The notes below the pieces were generated by a model. That model was not told the DNA's origin and searched no databases. It worked only from the letters and a program-made list of their open reading frames with translations. Positions 47,544 to 56,335 of a stretch of DNA of 64,000 bases are shown here, one piece after another. The DNA is from Symploca sp. SIO1C2. GTDB taxonomy: Bacteria; Cyanobacteriota; Cyanobacteriia; Cyanobacteriales; Coleofasciculaceae. Position 1 is the stretch's first letter. Each line of letters begins with the position of its first letter. The position numbers and the translations under genes were made by a program. The DNA lies in contig JAAHFP010000004.1 of the NCBI GenBank assembly GCA_010672925.1, positions 221,848 through 285,847 on the forward strand, in the 5' to 3' direction.

Positions 47544-50500
47544 CTAACTTGTCACCAATTCTGCGAGAGCGCGATCGCGACAATGCATCAATCTTTCTGC
47601 TAAAATCCGTACTTGAGGTTCCCGGATAATCGAAAAATGTTCTCCGGAAATCTCGTGGATTTCAATTTCTCCCGCAACAAAATCCCGCCAACCTAAAGTA
47701 CGATCACCCCCTAAATCTATTGGCTGCTGGCTGGCATTAAACAGCACAATATTACCTAAATAAGGTCGCCCTTCATAGTTATAAGACGCCATAGCCGTAG
47801 CTTGAAAAACTTTAAACAAATTTTCCAAATCTTCAACTCTCACTTCCTCCGGCAATAGCTCGAACATCTTAGCTTGTTCGAGAACATATGCCAATCGCTC
47901 CTCTGGCATCAGTTGTTGTAGTTCCTCGCAGGATACGGGAACTTCTTTTCCGCGAGGAGCACTCATTTCTTCAGCAAATAATCTGAGATAAAAAATATCG
48001 GGACTTAGCATCCTTCCTGGGGTGATATCAATCAGAAGTCTGTGGTGTTCTGGAGCAGAGGCTTCTATTAATGCTAGCAATGCCAGGGTATCCCCTTGTT
48101 GGTGTAACTGTTGTGCTATTTCTAAGGCTAAGTGACCGCCCACACAAAAACCAAGCAAGTAGTAAGGACCGCAAGGTTGAATGGTTTTTATTGCTTTTAG
48201 ATGGTGAGTGGCGAGTTCTTTGAGAGTAGTAAAAGGCGATCGCTCCCCATTGAGACCAGGTGCTTGCAAACCATAAATCGGTTGTTCATTTCCCAGATGG
48301 CGGACTAAATCCAGATAAAATAAGACAGTACCGCTGCTGGGAGGAATTAAGAATAGAGGGGGCAAATCTCCATCGGGTTGAATCTTAACTAGAGGCGAAG
48401 TTGATTTATAATCTTTACCCGATCTCCAAAAAATAGCGAGTCGCTCAATAGTCGGATTTTGCAAAAGTGCTGCCAAAGAAAGATTTTTGCCTAACTGTTG
48501 TTGTACCTGAGCAATTAAAGCGATCGCTAACAAAGAATGACCGCCGATGTCAAAGAAATTATCTCGGATTCCTACGGGAGAAACTTCCAAAACATCAGAC
48601 CAGATTTGTGTGAGTTGCCATTCTAGAGTATCCCGAGGTGCAATAAAATTGGCATCGCTACCGTTGTTAGTCCCCTTCGGTACAGGGAGTGCCCGCTGGT
48701 CAATTTTGCCGTTAGGATTCAGGGGTAGGGAGTCTAGCATTACAAAAGCCGAAGGCATCATATAGTCCGGCAGCTTTTCCCTGAGAAAAGCACGCAGTTT
48801 TGCTGTTATATCAAGTTCGGATAAACAGTTATAATTCCCTTCTCCCTTGCAACTTTCTTTCTTCCTTCCTGCTTTCTGCCTCCTGTTCCCCTCCTGGGAG
48901 GGGCTAGGGGTGGGTTCTGCCTTCTTGCCACCGAATTGTAAGTATTCAACCGAACTTGATATTAGTTTCTGCACTTGCTTCCCATACAAGGGGTTATTGG
49001 CAAAGTCGCTCCAATTTTTATGATTGGGAACTACGTAAGCCACAAGGCGCTTGTTGTTCGGTTGGTCTTCACGAACTATGACTGTAGTTTGCCAAACCTC
49101 CGGGTGGTTTGCCAGCAAAGCCTCGATTTCCCCTAGTTCGATTCGGAAGCCGCGAATTTTGACTTGGTTGTCGATGCGACCGAGAAGTTCGATATTGCCG
49201 TCCGGGAGATAGCGTGCCTTATCTCCTGTTTTGTAAAGACGCTCTCCCTCTTTTTGGCTAATATCAAATCCGGCTAAACACTTATCGTATTCTTCTACCT
49301 TGTAACCTTCTTTCTTCCCTTCTGCCTTCTGCTTCCTGTTCCCCTCCTGGGAGGGGCTAGGGGTGGGTTCTGCCTTATTGCCACCGAAGTGTAAGTACTC
49401 TACCGAATTTGGTATAAAAGGATTAGCAATAAACTTTTTTGCGCTTAACTCCGGACGGTTGAGATAGCCTCTGGCTAAACCCATGCCACCGATATGGAGT
49501 TCTCCTGGTACGCCGATGGGAACCGGTTGGAGATGAGCGTCGAGAATATAGAGAAGAGCGTTGGCAAAGGGTTGACCGATAGGCAGTGGAGACTCAAAGG
49601 ATCGCTGGATATTGGCATTTTCAAAATAGCAACTATCAATGGTTGCTTCGCTGACTCCATAAGAATTCACTAACCGAGTTCCCGAACCGCAGAATTGGCG
49701 AAATCTTTGGTATTCTGGCACAGACCAACTATCGGAACCGATGGCCAATACCTTCATAAAATCTAGGTTTTGCTCAGTGTTCTCCAAATAATCGATTAAG
49801 TTTCTTATTACCGGTGGCACAAATTCTGCGTAATCAACTTGCTCTTGGAGCATTAATTGATAAAGCTTTTCTGGCTCTAACAAAAAGTCCCTCGGACAGA
49901 GAACTAATTTGGCTCCTGAACAAAGGGCGCGAACCCAATCTCCCGTAAAGACATCAAAGGAAAAACTCGCCATTTGCAAATGGCTACTCTGGGAACTTAG
50001 CTGGTAGGCTTGCTCCCAGGAGCGATAGGCATTTACCAGACTTTTATGCTCAATTTCCACCCCTTTTGGCTTGCCGGTAGAACCTGAGGTATAGATGACG
50101 TAAGCCAAAGAAGCTGGTTTGGTACAAAGAGTAAGATTTTCCGTGCTATTCTGAGCAATGATTGGCCAATCTTGATCCAAAAAAACCACTCGTCCCTTGC
50201 TTTCTGGGAGTCGAACTATGGACTTCTCAGAAGCTAACAGCAAAGTTACTCCTGAATCTTCTAGTAAATAAACCAAGCGATCGCGCGGATAACTCGGGTC
50301 TAAGGGTAAATACGCCCCACCTGCCTTGAGGATTCCCAACAATCCTACCAGCATTTCCAGCGATCGCTCTATGCAAATCCCCACTATTTCCTCTGGACCT
50401 ACTCCCAGAGATTGCAAATGATAGGCCAATTGATTTGCCTTAGCGTTTAGCTCCTCATAAGTAATTTGTTCGTCCCCAAAGACTACCGCAACCTTGTCTG

Positions 50501-50978
50501 ACCTCCGTTCTACCTGCTCTGCAAACAACTGATGAATGCACTGAGCTTGGGGATAATCTATCTGAGTATGGTTCCAGGATACCAACAATTGATGTCGTTC
50601 CTCTGCCGTCAGCAGAGGTAAAAACGCAACCCGCTGTTCTGGATTGGTGACAATCGACTCTAGCAAGCATTCTAAATGTCTTGCCCACCGGCGAATAGTG
50701 TTGGCATCAAACAGGTCAGCACTATATTCCCAGATGCAATGGAGAGATGTGCCAAGTTCCTCAATTGCCAAACTCACATCAAATACCGAACCCTGTTCAT
50801 GTACGGCTAAGTATGGCTCCATAGACAGTGCTTTATCACCTGCTAGAAGTCCAGGTCTCTCCCAATTCTTCTCCCTCAGCTCCCCCAGCTTCCCCAGCTC
50901 CCTCAGCTCCCCCAGCTCCCTCAGCTTCCCCAGCTCCCTCAGCTCCCCCAGCTCCCTCAGCTCCCCCAGCTCCCTCAC
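47544..50978 (-). CDS. NRPS termination module, 5'-eroded: (C)-A-PCP-TE with two in-frame MITEs
   Basis: A 1144-residue protein. Residues 1-33 are repeat-coded (RELGELREL). About 35-130 are only the C-terminal end of a condensation domain, with no HHxxxDG. The A domain (about 150-790) has A3 YTSGSTGKPKGVEIEH, A5 NSYGVSEATIDS, A7 YKTGDKARYLPDG, A8 and A10. Pocket residues read by eye as D-V-G-E-A-G-S-I-D-K resemble the ornithine code DVGEIGSIDK. Insertions fall at 522-573 and 673-724. The PCP has GGHSL with Ser815. The TE has GFCVGG, i.e. Cys in the nucleophile position, His in GEHFS, and Glu (LIEAS) where Asp is usual. Lacking a complete C domain, the module could only load or release by itself or work with a separate partner. 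It is probably a degraded gene or a stand-alone relic. Confidence 0.88.
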   Translation of the reverse strand: MRELGELRELGELRELGKLRELGELRELGKLGELREKNWERPGLLAGDKALSMEPYLAVHEQGSVFDVSLAIEELGTSLHCIWEYSADLFDANTIRRWARHLECLLESIVTNPEQRVAFLPLLTAEERHQLLVSWNHTQIDYPQAQCIHQLFAEQVERRSDKVAVVFGDEQITYEELNAKANQLAYHLQSLGVGPEEIVGICIERSLEMLVGLLGILKAGGAYLPLDPSYPRDRLVYLLEDSGVTLLLASEKSIVRLPESKGRVVFLDQDWPIIAQNSTENLTLCTKPASLAYVIYTSGSTGKPKGVEIEHKSLVNAYRSWEQAYQLSSQSSHLQMASFSFDVFTGDWVRALCSGAKLVLCPRDFLLEPEKLYQLMLQEQVDYAEFVPPVIRNLIDYLENTEQNLDFMKVLAIGSDSWSVPEYQRFRQFCGSGTRLVNSYGVSEATIDSCYFENANIQRSFESPLPIGQPFANALLYILDAHLQPVPIGVPGELHIGGMGLARGYLNRPELSAKKFIANPFIPNSVEYLHFGGNKAEPTPSPSQEGNRKQKAEGKKEGYKVEEYDKCLAGFDISQKEGERLYKTGDKARYLPDGNIELLGRIDNQVKIRGFRIELGEIEALLANHPEVWQTTVIVREDQPNNKRLVAYVVPNHKNWSDFANNPLYGKQVQKLISSSVEYLQFGGKKAEPTPSPSQEGNRRQKAGRKKESCKGEGNYNCLSELDITAKLRAFLREKLPDYMMPSAFVMLDSLPLNPNGKIDQRALPVPKGTNNGSDANFIAPRDTLEWQLTQIWSDVLEVSPVGIRDNFFDIGGHSLLAIALIAQVQQQLGKNLSLAALLQNPTIERLAIFWRSGKDYKSTSPLVKIQPDGDLPPLFLIPPSSGTVLFYLDLVRHLGNEQPIYGLQAPGLNGERSPFTTLKELATHHLKAIKTIQPCGPYYLLGFCVGGHLALEIAQQLHQQGDTLALLALIEASAPEHHRLLIDITPGRMLSPDIFYLRLFAEEMSAPRGKEVPVSCEELQQLMPEERLAYVLEQAKMFELLPEEVRVEDLENLFKVFQATAMASYNYEGRPYLGNIVLFNASQQPIDLGGDRTLGWRDFVAGEIEIHEISGEHFSIIREPQVRILAERLMHCRDRALAELVTS
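48808..48962 (-). repeat. In-frame MITE copy C (155 bp, perfect 13-bp TIR)
   Basis: ATATCAAGTTCGG at one end and CCGAACTTGATAT at the other. It is translated with the NRPS as SVEYLQFGGKKAEPTPSPSQ, ending YNCLSELDIT, just before the A9 motif (LPDYMMPSAF). Confidence 0.92.
49261..49415 (-). repeat. In-frame MITE copy B (155 bp)
   Basis: Ends ATATCAAATCCGG and CCGAATTTGGTAT. It is translated as SVEYLHFGGNKAEPTPSPSQ, ending DKCLAGFDIS, between the NPF and ERLYKTGD blocks of the A domain. Same length, frame and orientation as copy C. Confidence 0.9.
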
Positions 50979-50985
50979 GGGGGGT
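50874..50985. repeat. CAGCTCCCTCAGCTCCCC tandem repeat forming the NRPS N-terminus
   Basis: Nonamer-related units (CAGCTCCCC, CAGCTCCCT). On the minus strand they encode the RELGELREL start of the NRPS. They are followed by a GGGGTTCGGGGGTCCTCCCC hairpin at about 50982-51005. Confidence 0.88.
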
Positions 50986-51103
50986 TCGGGGGTCCTCCCC
51001 CGAGAAAATTTTGAAATTTCGGGTCCTCAAAGCGCTATTTTAGGTATGATTATAGCAATCTTTCGAGCAGGCAACCGCAAAAATTTGTCCCCGCCCGGGA
51101 CTA

Positions 51104-51272
51104 GGAAGACAAGGGGGACTAGGAAGACAAGGGGGACTAGGAAGACAAGGGGGACTAGGAAGACAAGGGAGACTAGGAAGACAAGGGGGACTAGGAAGAC
51201 AAGGGGGACTAGGAAGACAAGGGGGACTAGGAAGACAAGGGAGACTAGGAAGACAAGGGGGACTAGGGGGAT
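51104..51272. repeat. 18-bp tandem repeat x about 9 (GGAAGACAAGGGGGACTA)
   Basis: A higher-order version of the GACAAGG nonamer. It lies where the missing 5' part of the NRPS would be expected (50986-51342 holds no other gene). Confidence 0.9.
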
Positions 51273-51342
51273 ATTGACAAACCACAAACGACCAATAACA
51301 AACAACCAACAACCAACAACCAACAACAAATAACAAACCACA

Positions 51343-51729
51343 ATGTTTACCGGAAAAAGACCTACTAATATCGGTGTGCAATCAGGAAAACTAGCCCCTT
51401 GCCCCAATACACCTAATTGTGTTAACAGCCAAAGTCAAGACCCAAAGTGTCGTATTGAACCTTTGAGTTACCAATCTACACCAGCAGAGGCAATGGCTAA
51501 ACTCAAAACCGTGATTGAAAGCCAACAGAGAACCAAAATCATCACCGAAACGGAGAATTACCTCTACGCGGAGTTTACCAGTGGTCTGATGGGGTTTGTC
51601 GATGATGTGGAATTTTTACTGGATGAGAGCAACCAGGTGATTCATGTTCGTTCTGCCTCCCGTCTGGGAAAATCAGACTTAGGAGTGAACCGTAAACGCA
51701 TTGAAACCATTAGAGCTACAATGGGTTAA
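51343..51729 (+). CDS. DUF1499-family protein
   Basis: A 128-residue protein. CPNTPNCVNSQSQDP near the N-terminus and GFVDDVEFLLDE, then VIHVRSASRLGKSDLGVNRKRIE, are the full DUF1499 signature. The biochemical function is not established. There is no signal peptide. The ATG at 51343 directly follows CAACAAA repeats, and no ribosome-binding site is seen. Confidence 0.88.
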   Translation: MFTGKRPTNIGVQSGKLAPCPNTPNCVNSQSQDPKCRIEPLSYQSTPAEAMAKLKTVIESQQRTKIITETENYLYAEFTSGLMGFVDDVEFLLDESNQVIHVRSASRLGKSDLGVNRKRIETIRATMG

Positions 51730-51745
51730 TTGAAAAGTAATACTT

Positions 51746-51962
51746 AAGGCAGAACCCACCCCTAACCCCTCCCTCCGAGGGGAACCGGAGGCAGGAGGTA
51801 GAAAAGCTGTGTGCTTTTTTACTTTTTTTAACTGGTGGGTCGTCTCTCCTGCGCTGTACTATTAGCGTGGCGTGACTAAAAATGTAGGTTGGGTGTAACG
51901 GAGTGAAACCCAACGCAATCTGCTACCTTGTTGGGTTACGCTATCGCTACACCCAACCTACT
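51746..51962. repeat. Nested repeat elements downstream of DUF1499
   Basis: 51746-51803 is the central part of the in-frame MITE (AAGGCAGAACCCACCCCTAA). 51829-51863 is an ACTAGT-family fragment (ACTGGTGGGTCG). 51886-51960 is a long palindrome, GTAGGTTGGGTGTAACG with CTACACCCAACCTAC, a common cyanobacterial hairpin repeat. Confidence 0.8.
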
Positions 51963-52099
51963 TATCTCACCATTTTAGGTGTGTCTAGTAGATTTCCTTA
52001 AGTTCAATCTTCTTCTTTCTTTGGAGAGGTAATTATTATCCATTATCCATTGTTCATTATCAATTATTGAAACAAAATTTGTTGTTAGTCTGCCATCTT

Positions 52100-53221
52100 A
52101 TGAATTTTTCTGAGCTCCTTCAACTCTCTAACAATAAAAGAATTCTGATTGTGGATGACTCCCCAGATAACTTGTTTCTCGTGCAAACAATTCTGGCAGA
52201 GGAAGGGTATGAAATGAGCTTAGCAACAGATGGTGTTGCAGCCCTGGAGATAGTGGAAGAGACCCTGCCAGATTTAGTATTACTAGATGTAATGATGCCT
52301 AACATGGATGGCTTTGAAGTCACCAAGCGTATCCGTGAAAATCCCAAGTTGCCTTTTATCCCAATCTTGCTGATTACTGCTTACGATCAACCTAGTGCTG
52401 TCAAAGGACTGGATATGGGGGCGGATGATTTTATTCGCAAACCGGTGGAAGTGGAGGAATTGCTAGCCAGAGTGCGATCGCTTTTGCGCCTCAAGCAGAG
52501 TGTAGATGAAAGGGATCAAATTGCTCGTCAAAGAGAAGACTTTGTTTCACGACTTACCCATGATTTGCGAACACCTTTGGTGGCAGCAGACAGAATGCTT
52601 GACTTACTGCTCCAAGGAGCTCTAGGAGAACTTTCGCCAGGAATGTCAGAAGCAATGGTAACTATGGCTCGTAGCAATCGCAATTTACTAGCCATGGTGA
52701 ATACTTTACTAGAAGTTTATCGCTACGAAGCTGGTCGCAAGACTCTTAATTTTTCTAATGTTGATCTCAAAGAAGTAATTGAGGAAGTTGTGCAGGAACT
52801 TTCTCCTTTAGCTACAGAAAAAGGCTTGTCTTTGACTTATCAACTCGAAGAAAATATTAGTAATAAAGTGGTAGGCGATCGTCTAGAGCTCCACCGAGTC
52901 GTCACTAATTTGCTTGGCAATGCAATCAAGTTTACTGATAAAGGTTCAGTCACAGTTTGTTTGAGTAATACTTGTAATGATGAGCAATCTGAAGCTCATT
53001 GGGTAACGATGAAAGTGCAAGATACTGGTCCGGGGATATCCCCAGAAGACCAACAAAACTTATTCAAGCGATTTCGTCAGGGGAGCCACAAGCGCTCTGG
53101 TAGTGGTCTAGGACTACATCTGTCTAGAACTATTGTCGATGCTCACCAGGGAACCATTGATGTCAGGTCTGAACTGAAACAAGGCAGTGTTTTTACCATT
53201 AATTTACCTGTTTATAAATGA
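52100..53221 (+). CDS. REC-histidine kinase (response-regulator domain fused N-terminally)
   Basis: About 373 residues from ATG 52100 (MNFSELLQLSNNKRILIVDD). The REC domain (about 15-130) has the acidic pair VDDS, phospho-acceptor Asp in LPDLVLLDVMMP and Lys in FIRKPVE. HisKA has the H-box DFVSRLTHDLRTPL. HATPase has N-box LLGNAIKFT, G1 DTGPGIS and GSGLGLHLSRTI. The frame to 52067 would add 11 unlikely residues. It likely receives phosphate or signal through REC and modulates its own kinase; no cognate regulator is adjacent. Confidence 0.93.
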   Translation: MNFSELLQLSNNKRILIVDDSPDNLFLVQTILAEEGYEMSLATDGVAALEIVEETLPDLVLLDVMMPNMDGFEVTKRIRENPKLPFIPILLITAYDQPSAVKGLDMGADDFIRKPVEVEELLARVRSLLRLKQSVDERDQIARQREDFVSRLTHDLRTPLVAADRMLDLLLQGALGELSPGMSEAMVTMARSNRNLLAMVNTLLEVYRYEAGRKTLNFSNVDLKEVIEEVVQELSPLATEKGLSLTYQLEENISNKVVGDRLELHRVVTNLLGNAIKFTDKGSVTVCLSNTCNDEQSEAHWVTMKVQDTGPGISPEDQQNLFKRFRQGSHKRSGSGLGLHLSRTIVDAHQGTIDVRSELKQGSVFTINLPVYK

Positions 53222-53270
53222 GGAGAATTTAGAATTTAGAATTTAGAATTTAGAATTTAGAATTTAGAAT
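53222..53270. repeat. Heptamer array (AATTTAG)
   Basis: About six units beginning directly after the kinase stop codon. Confidence 0.88.
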
Positions 53271-53330
53271 TGAGGATGTATACTACTTGCTAATAGAAAT
53301 ATCAGCATCTACCAAATTACTTCAAGTCCA

Positions 53331-54986
53331 TTGACAATACTAGTAAAGCTTGGCAGAAATAATCCGCCAGTAAAAAAAGGTGGAAAAGCTTACTGTATAA
53401 GCTTTCTTACCTCCTGCCTCCTGCCTCCTGCCTTCTGCCTCCTTCTTCAGACACCTAATATAGCAGAACCACAACCAGAGGATATACCAGTAAACTCATC
53501 AACTGACTCTCCAGAACTTCTGCGTTTCCCCATCAAAGAATTCCGCTTTCAGGGCAGTACCTTGTTCTCAGATAAAGAATTACAAAGTATGCTCCAAGAC
53601 TACCTTGGAGAAGATAAAACCCTTGATGATCTAGCGGCAGTAGAGGATTCAATTTTTGAAGCCTATAATAATGCTGGTTATCCCTTAGTTAACATCAGCT
53701 TCCAACGCTTGAACCTAGAAGGGATATTTCAGTTTAAGATTATTGAATTTGAGGTTAATCGCATTACTGTTACCGGAAACCAGTACTTCAGTGAACAAGG
53801 TATCCGCGCTGCTTTACCAGAATTACAAGAAGGTAGTTTCCCCAATCTCAAGACTCTTTCCCAGCAACTGTTTTTGGCTAATGATAATCCCTCTCGCCAA
53901 TTAGTGCTGAATTATCAACAGCAAGAAGCAGGCAAGATAGATGTAGAAATTCAAGTCAAAGACCAACATCCTCAACGCTGGGGAGTGCGATTCAATAATC
54001 GGGGTACAGAAGCAACAGGAAATACTCGCTTAAGTCTAATTACCCAAAATAGTAACCTTTTTGACCGGGGTCACATAGCGGCTTTGAGTGCCACTATCTC
54101 ACCAGAAAAGCTGGACCAAGTACAACAGTTTGGCTTCTTCTATCAAGTTCCTCTACCAACGTGGGAAGATACGATCAACTTTAGTGCCAGTTATTCTGAT
54201 GTTGACAGTGGACGCATCGCTGATTTCTTTGATGTGTCTGGGGAAGGATTGGCTACCAATCTTAATTGGGTACAGCATATCAGTCGCACTGCCTTAGACC
54301 GCCAAATTTTAGATATCGGCTTAGGCTATCGTCTGTTTAACAACACAGTAGACTTTGTTGGCAGAGATTTGGGAGTGGATGTTGCGGCTTTACCAGTGAG
54401 TATCGCTTATCAGTATTCTGGCAATAGGGGTAACAACGCCTTTTCCACAGGAATTCGCTATGTGCGGAATATCCCAGGAGTCGTCAACAGAAATAATAAC
54501 CAAGTCTATGAGGAAAGTCGGATTGGGGCAAATACAAATTGGGATTTGTGGCAAATTCAAGGCAGTTACCGATACACCTGGGATAGTGGCTGGCTATTGC
54601 AGATTCGGGGAGATAGTCAGTATGCTGGTGAACCCCTGATTTCAGGAGAACAGTTTCCCTTTGGTGGATTGTACTCAATTCGGGGTTTGCAGGAGAGGGA
54701 AGTAGCTGGAGATAATGGCATACTTGCTAGTCTAGAAGTATATACTCCCGCGATCGCTTATGGTAATCGCTTCCTCGCTTTTACTGACTTCGGGCAATAT
54801 TGGCGAGAAGAGGCTCAACCAGGAGAAACCCAGAGTGATAGTATTTGGACTGTGGGATTAGGCTGGCGCTGGAATTATCAAAATCAGTTTAATGCAGCTG
54901 TAGATGTTGGTTATGTGTTGGATGGTGCTCCGTTAAGTAATTCTGGTGAGGTTCGGGTACATTTTAGTATTGGTTACTCGTTTTAG
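53331..54986 (+). CDS. TpsB-type outer-membrane translocator (ShlB/FhaC/HecB family)
   Basis: A 551-residue ORF. The conserved part begins near residue 63 with POTRA-like domains (FPIKEFRFQGSTLFSDKELQ; VNRITVTGNQYFSEQGIRAA), then a 16-strand-type barrel with RGLQEREVAGDNG near the end and a C-terminal Phe (SIGYSF). It exports TpsA proteins; the only candidate here is at 11210-15187. The start is TTG, and residues about 4-43, including the only signal-like stretch (SCLLPPAFCLLL), are encoded by an ACTAGT element plus CCTCCTG repeats. Either that sequence serves as a new signal peptide or the gene has lost its true start. Confidence 0.85.
   Translation: MTILVKLGRNNPPVKKGGKAYCISFLTSCLLPPAFCLLLQTPNIAEPQPEDIPVNSSTDSPELLRFPIKEFRFQGSTLFSDKELQSMLQDYLGEDKTLDDLAAVEDSIFEAYNNAGYPLVNISFQRLNLEGIFQFKIIEFEVNRITVTGNQYFSEQGIRAALPELQEGSFPNLKTLSQQLFLANDNPSRQLVLNYQQQEAGKIDVEIQVKDQHPQRWGVRFNNRGTEATGNTRLSLITQNSNLFDRGHIAALSATISPEKLDQVQQFGFFYQVPLPTWEDTINFSASYSDVDSGRIADFFDVSGEGLATNLNWVQHISRTALDRQILDIGLGYRLFNNTVDFVGRDLGVDVAALPVSIAYQYSGNRGNNAFSTGIRYVRNIPGVVNRNNNQVYEESRIGANTNWDLWQIQGSYRYTWDSGWLLQIRGDSQYAGEPLISGEQFPFGGLYSIRGLQEREVAGDNGILASLEVYTPAIAYGNRFLAFTDFGQYWREEAQPGETQSDSIWTVGLGWRWNYQNQFNAAVDVGYVLDGAPLSNSGEVRVHFSIGYSF
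53339..53450 (-). repeat. ACTAGT-family element encoding the TpsB N-terminus
   Basis: ACTAGTAAAGCTTGGCAGAA, then ATAATCCGCCAGT is the complement of the right end of the family (GCGGAAATAACCCACCAGTT). It is followed by AAAAAAAGG, AAAAGC and the CCTCCTG/CCTTCTG array. The same series runs at 51863-51790 on the other strand. Confidence 0.7.
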
Positions 54987-54992
54987 AGGCAC

Positions 54993-55082
54993 ATTAGTAC
55001 CGCTGCGCGGAATTCAAAATTCAAAATTCAAAATTCAAAATGCTTATAGAGTAAGGATTAACTGTTTATCCGAACTTGATAT
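54993..55082 (+). repeat. ACTAGT-family left half joined to an in-frame-MITE end
   Basis: TTAGTACCGCTGCGCGG, TTCAAAA heptamers and TTATAGAGTAAGGATTA, then directly AACTGTTTATCC and CCGAACTTGATAT (55070-55082), the terminal inverted repeat of the NRPS MITE. A junction of two repeat families. Confidence 0.8.
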
Positions 55083-55102
55083 TAGTGGTGATTCACCGAA
55101 TT

Positions 55103-56335
55103 ATGGAATCAATAAAATTAGAAGAGCAAGCTATTTACAAGTTTCAGATTAAGGATTTTATTTTTGGGATTCAAATCCTCTTTGTGGCTTTTGGTGCACT
55201 AGTCCTAGTACCTATTCTTGCGGGGTTAAACCCCAATGTTGCTCTCTTTACCTCAGGGGTAGGGACATTGATTTTCCAGGTAATTACCGGGGGGAAAGTC
55301 CCGGTGTATCTGGCATCATCATTTGCGTTTATCGCACCAATAACTTTGGGCATCAGTAAATATGGTTTAGCGGCAACCTTATCTGGGCTCATTGTTACAG
55401 GCATTGTTTATTTAATTTTGAGTCTGTTGATTTTCTGGGGAGGTGCAACCATTATCCACCGCATTCTGCCTCCTTGTGTTACCTCTCCAGTTATTATGGT
55501 AATTGGTTTATCCCTAGCACCCGCAGCAGTAAAAATGGCATCAGAAGCAGGGGATAACTATTCAGCAACAATGGCTCTTATTGTATCTTCTACATCATTG
55601 CTCACTACTATTGTTATCTTTGTCTTTGCTAAGGGCTTGTTTAGGTTGCTACCAATTTTAGGAGGACTGATTGCTGGTTATCTTATCGCTTTACTACTAG
55701 GAATGGTGGATTTTTCACCCCTCACTGAAGCAGCTTGGTTTGCCCTTCCCCCTTTCGTCACACCGAAATTTCATCTTCCCGCAATATTTTTTATGTTACC
55801 AGTCGCGATCGCTCCAGCAATCGAACATATTGGGGATATCTTGGCAATTAAGTCTGTTACTAATCGAGACTATCTCAGAGATCCGGGATTACATCGAACC
55901 TTGTTAGGGGATGGAATCGCTACCTCTTTTGCTGCATTATTAGGAGGTCCTCCCAATACCACCTATTCGGAAGTCACCGCCGCTGTAGCCATTACAGGTA
56001 TTAAAAATGCTGGCATTATGACTTGGGCTGCAATTTGCGCGATTGTCTTTTCCTTTTCCGGGAAACTGGGGGCTTTGTTACAAACCATACCACCTCCTGT
56101 GATGGGAGGTATTCTCGTGATTTTATTCGGCACTATCGTTGTAGTCGGGATACAAAGTTTGATTAACCAGGGTGAAAACCTTATCCAACCCCGTAATCTG
56201 GCAGTTGTCTCGGTAATCTTAGTTTTTGGAGTAGGGGGAATGAGTTTTCAAGCAGGAGAGTTTGCGATTGAGGGGATTGGTTTATGTTGTATTGTGGGAA
56301 TCTGCTTAAATTTATTGTTACCCACTGGGGTTTAG
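55103..56335 (+). CDS. NCS2-family uracil/xanthine permease
   Basis: About 410 residues from ATG 55103 (MESIKLEEQAIYKFQIKDF). The open frame to 55076 lies in the MITE end and is rejected. About 12-14 membrane segments, with family motifs GTLIFQVITGGKVPVYLASS, then the AIEHIGDILAIKSVT block (the E-H-x-G-D substrate/proton site) and GGPPNTTYSE. It probably imports a nucleobase by proton symport; uracil versus purine cannot be settled. It ends in a valine-rich, strongly hydrophobic helix and is followed by heptamers. Confidence 0.9.
   Translation: MESIKLEEQAIYKFQIKDFIFGIQILFVAFGALVLVPILAGLNPNVALFTSGVGTLIFQVITGGKVPVYLASSFAFIAPITLGISKYGLAATLSGLIVTGIVYLILSLLIFWGGATIIHRILPPCVTSPVIMVIGLSLAPAAVKMASEAGDNYSATMALIVSSTSLLTTIVIFVFAKGLFRLLPILGGLIAGYLIALLLGMVDFSPLTEAAWFALPPFVTPKFHLPAIFFMLPVAIAPAIEHIGDILAIKSVTNRDYLRDPGLHRTLLGDGIATSFAALLGGPPNTTYSEVTAAVAITGIKNAGIMTWAAICAIVFSFSGKLGALLQTIPPPVMGGILVILFGTIVVVGIQSLINQGENLIQPRNLAVVSVILVFGVGGMSFQAGEFAIEGIGLCCIVGICLNLLLPTGV

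Noticed and set aside
51027..51407. Hydrophobic LVFLVPLVF ORFs on the minus strand
   Set aside because: Translation of the 18-bp array.
55076..55102. Nine-residue N-terminal extension of the NCS2 permease
   Set aside because: TTG start lies in the MITE end; ATG 55103 gives the normal N-terminus.
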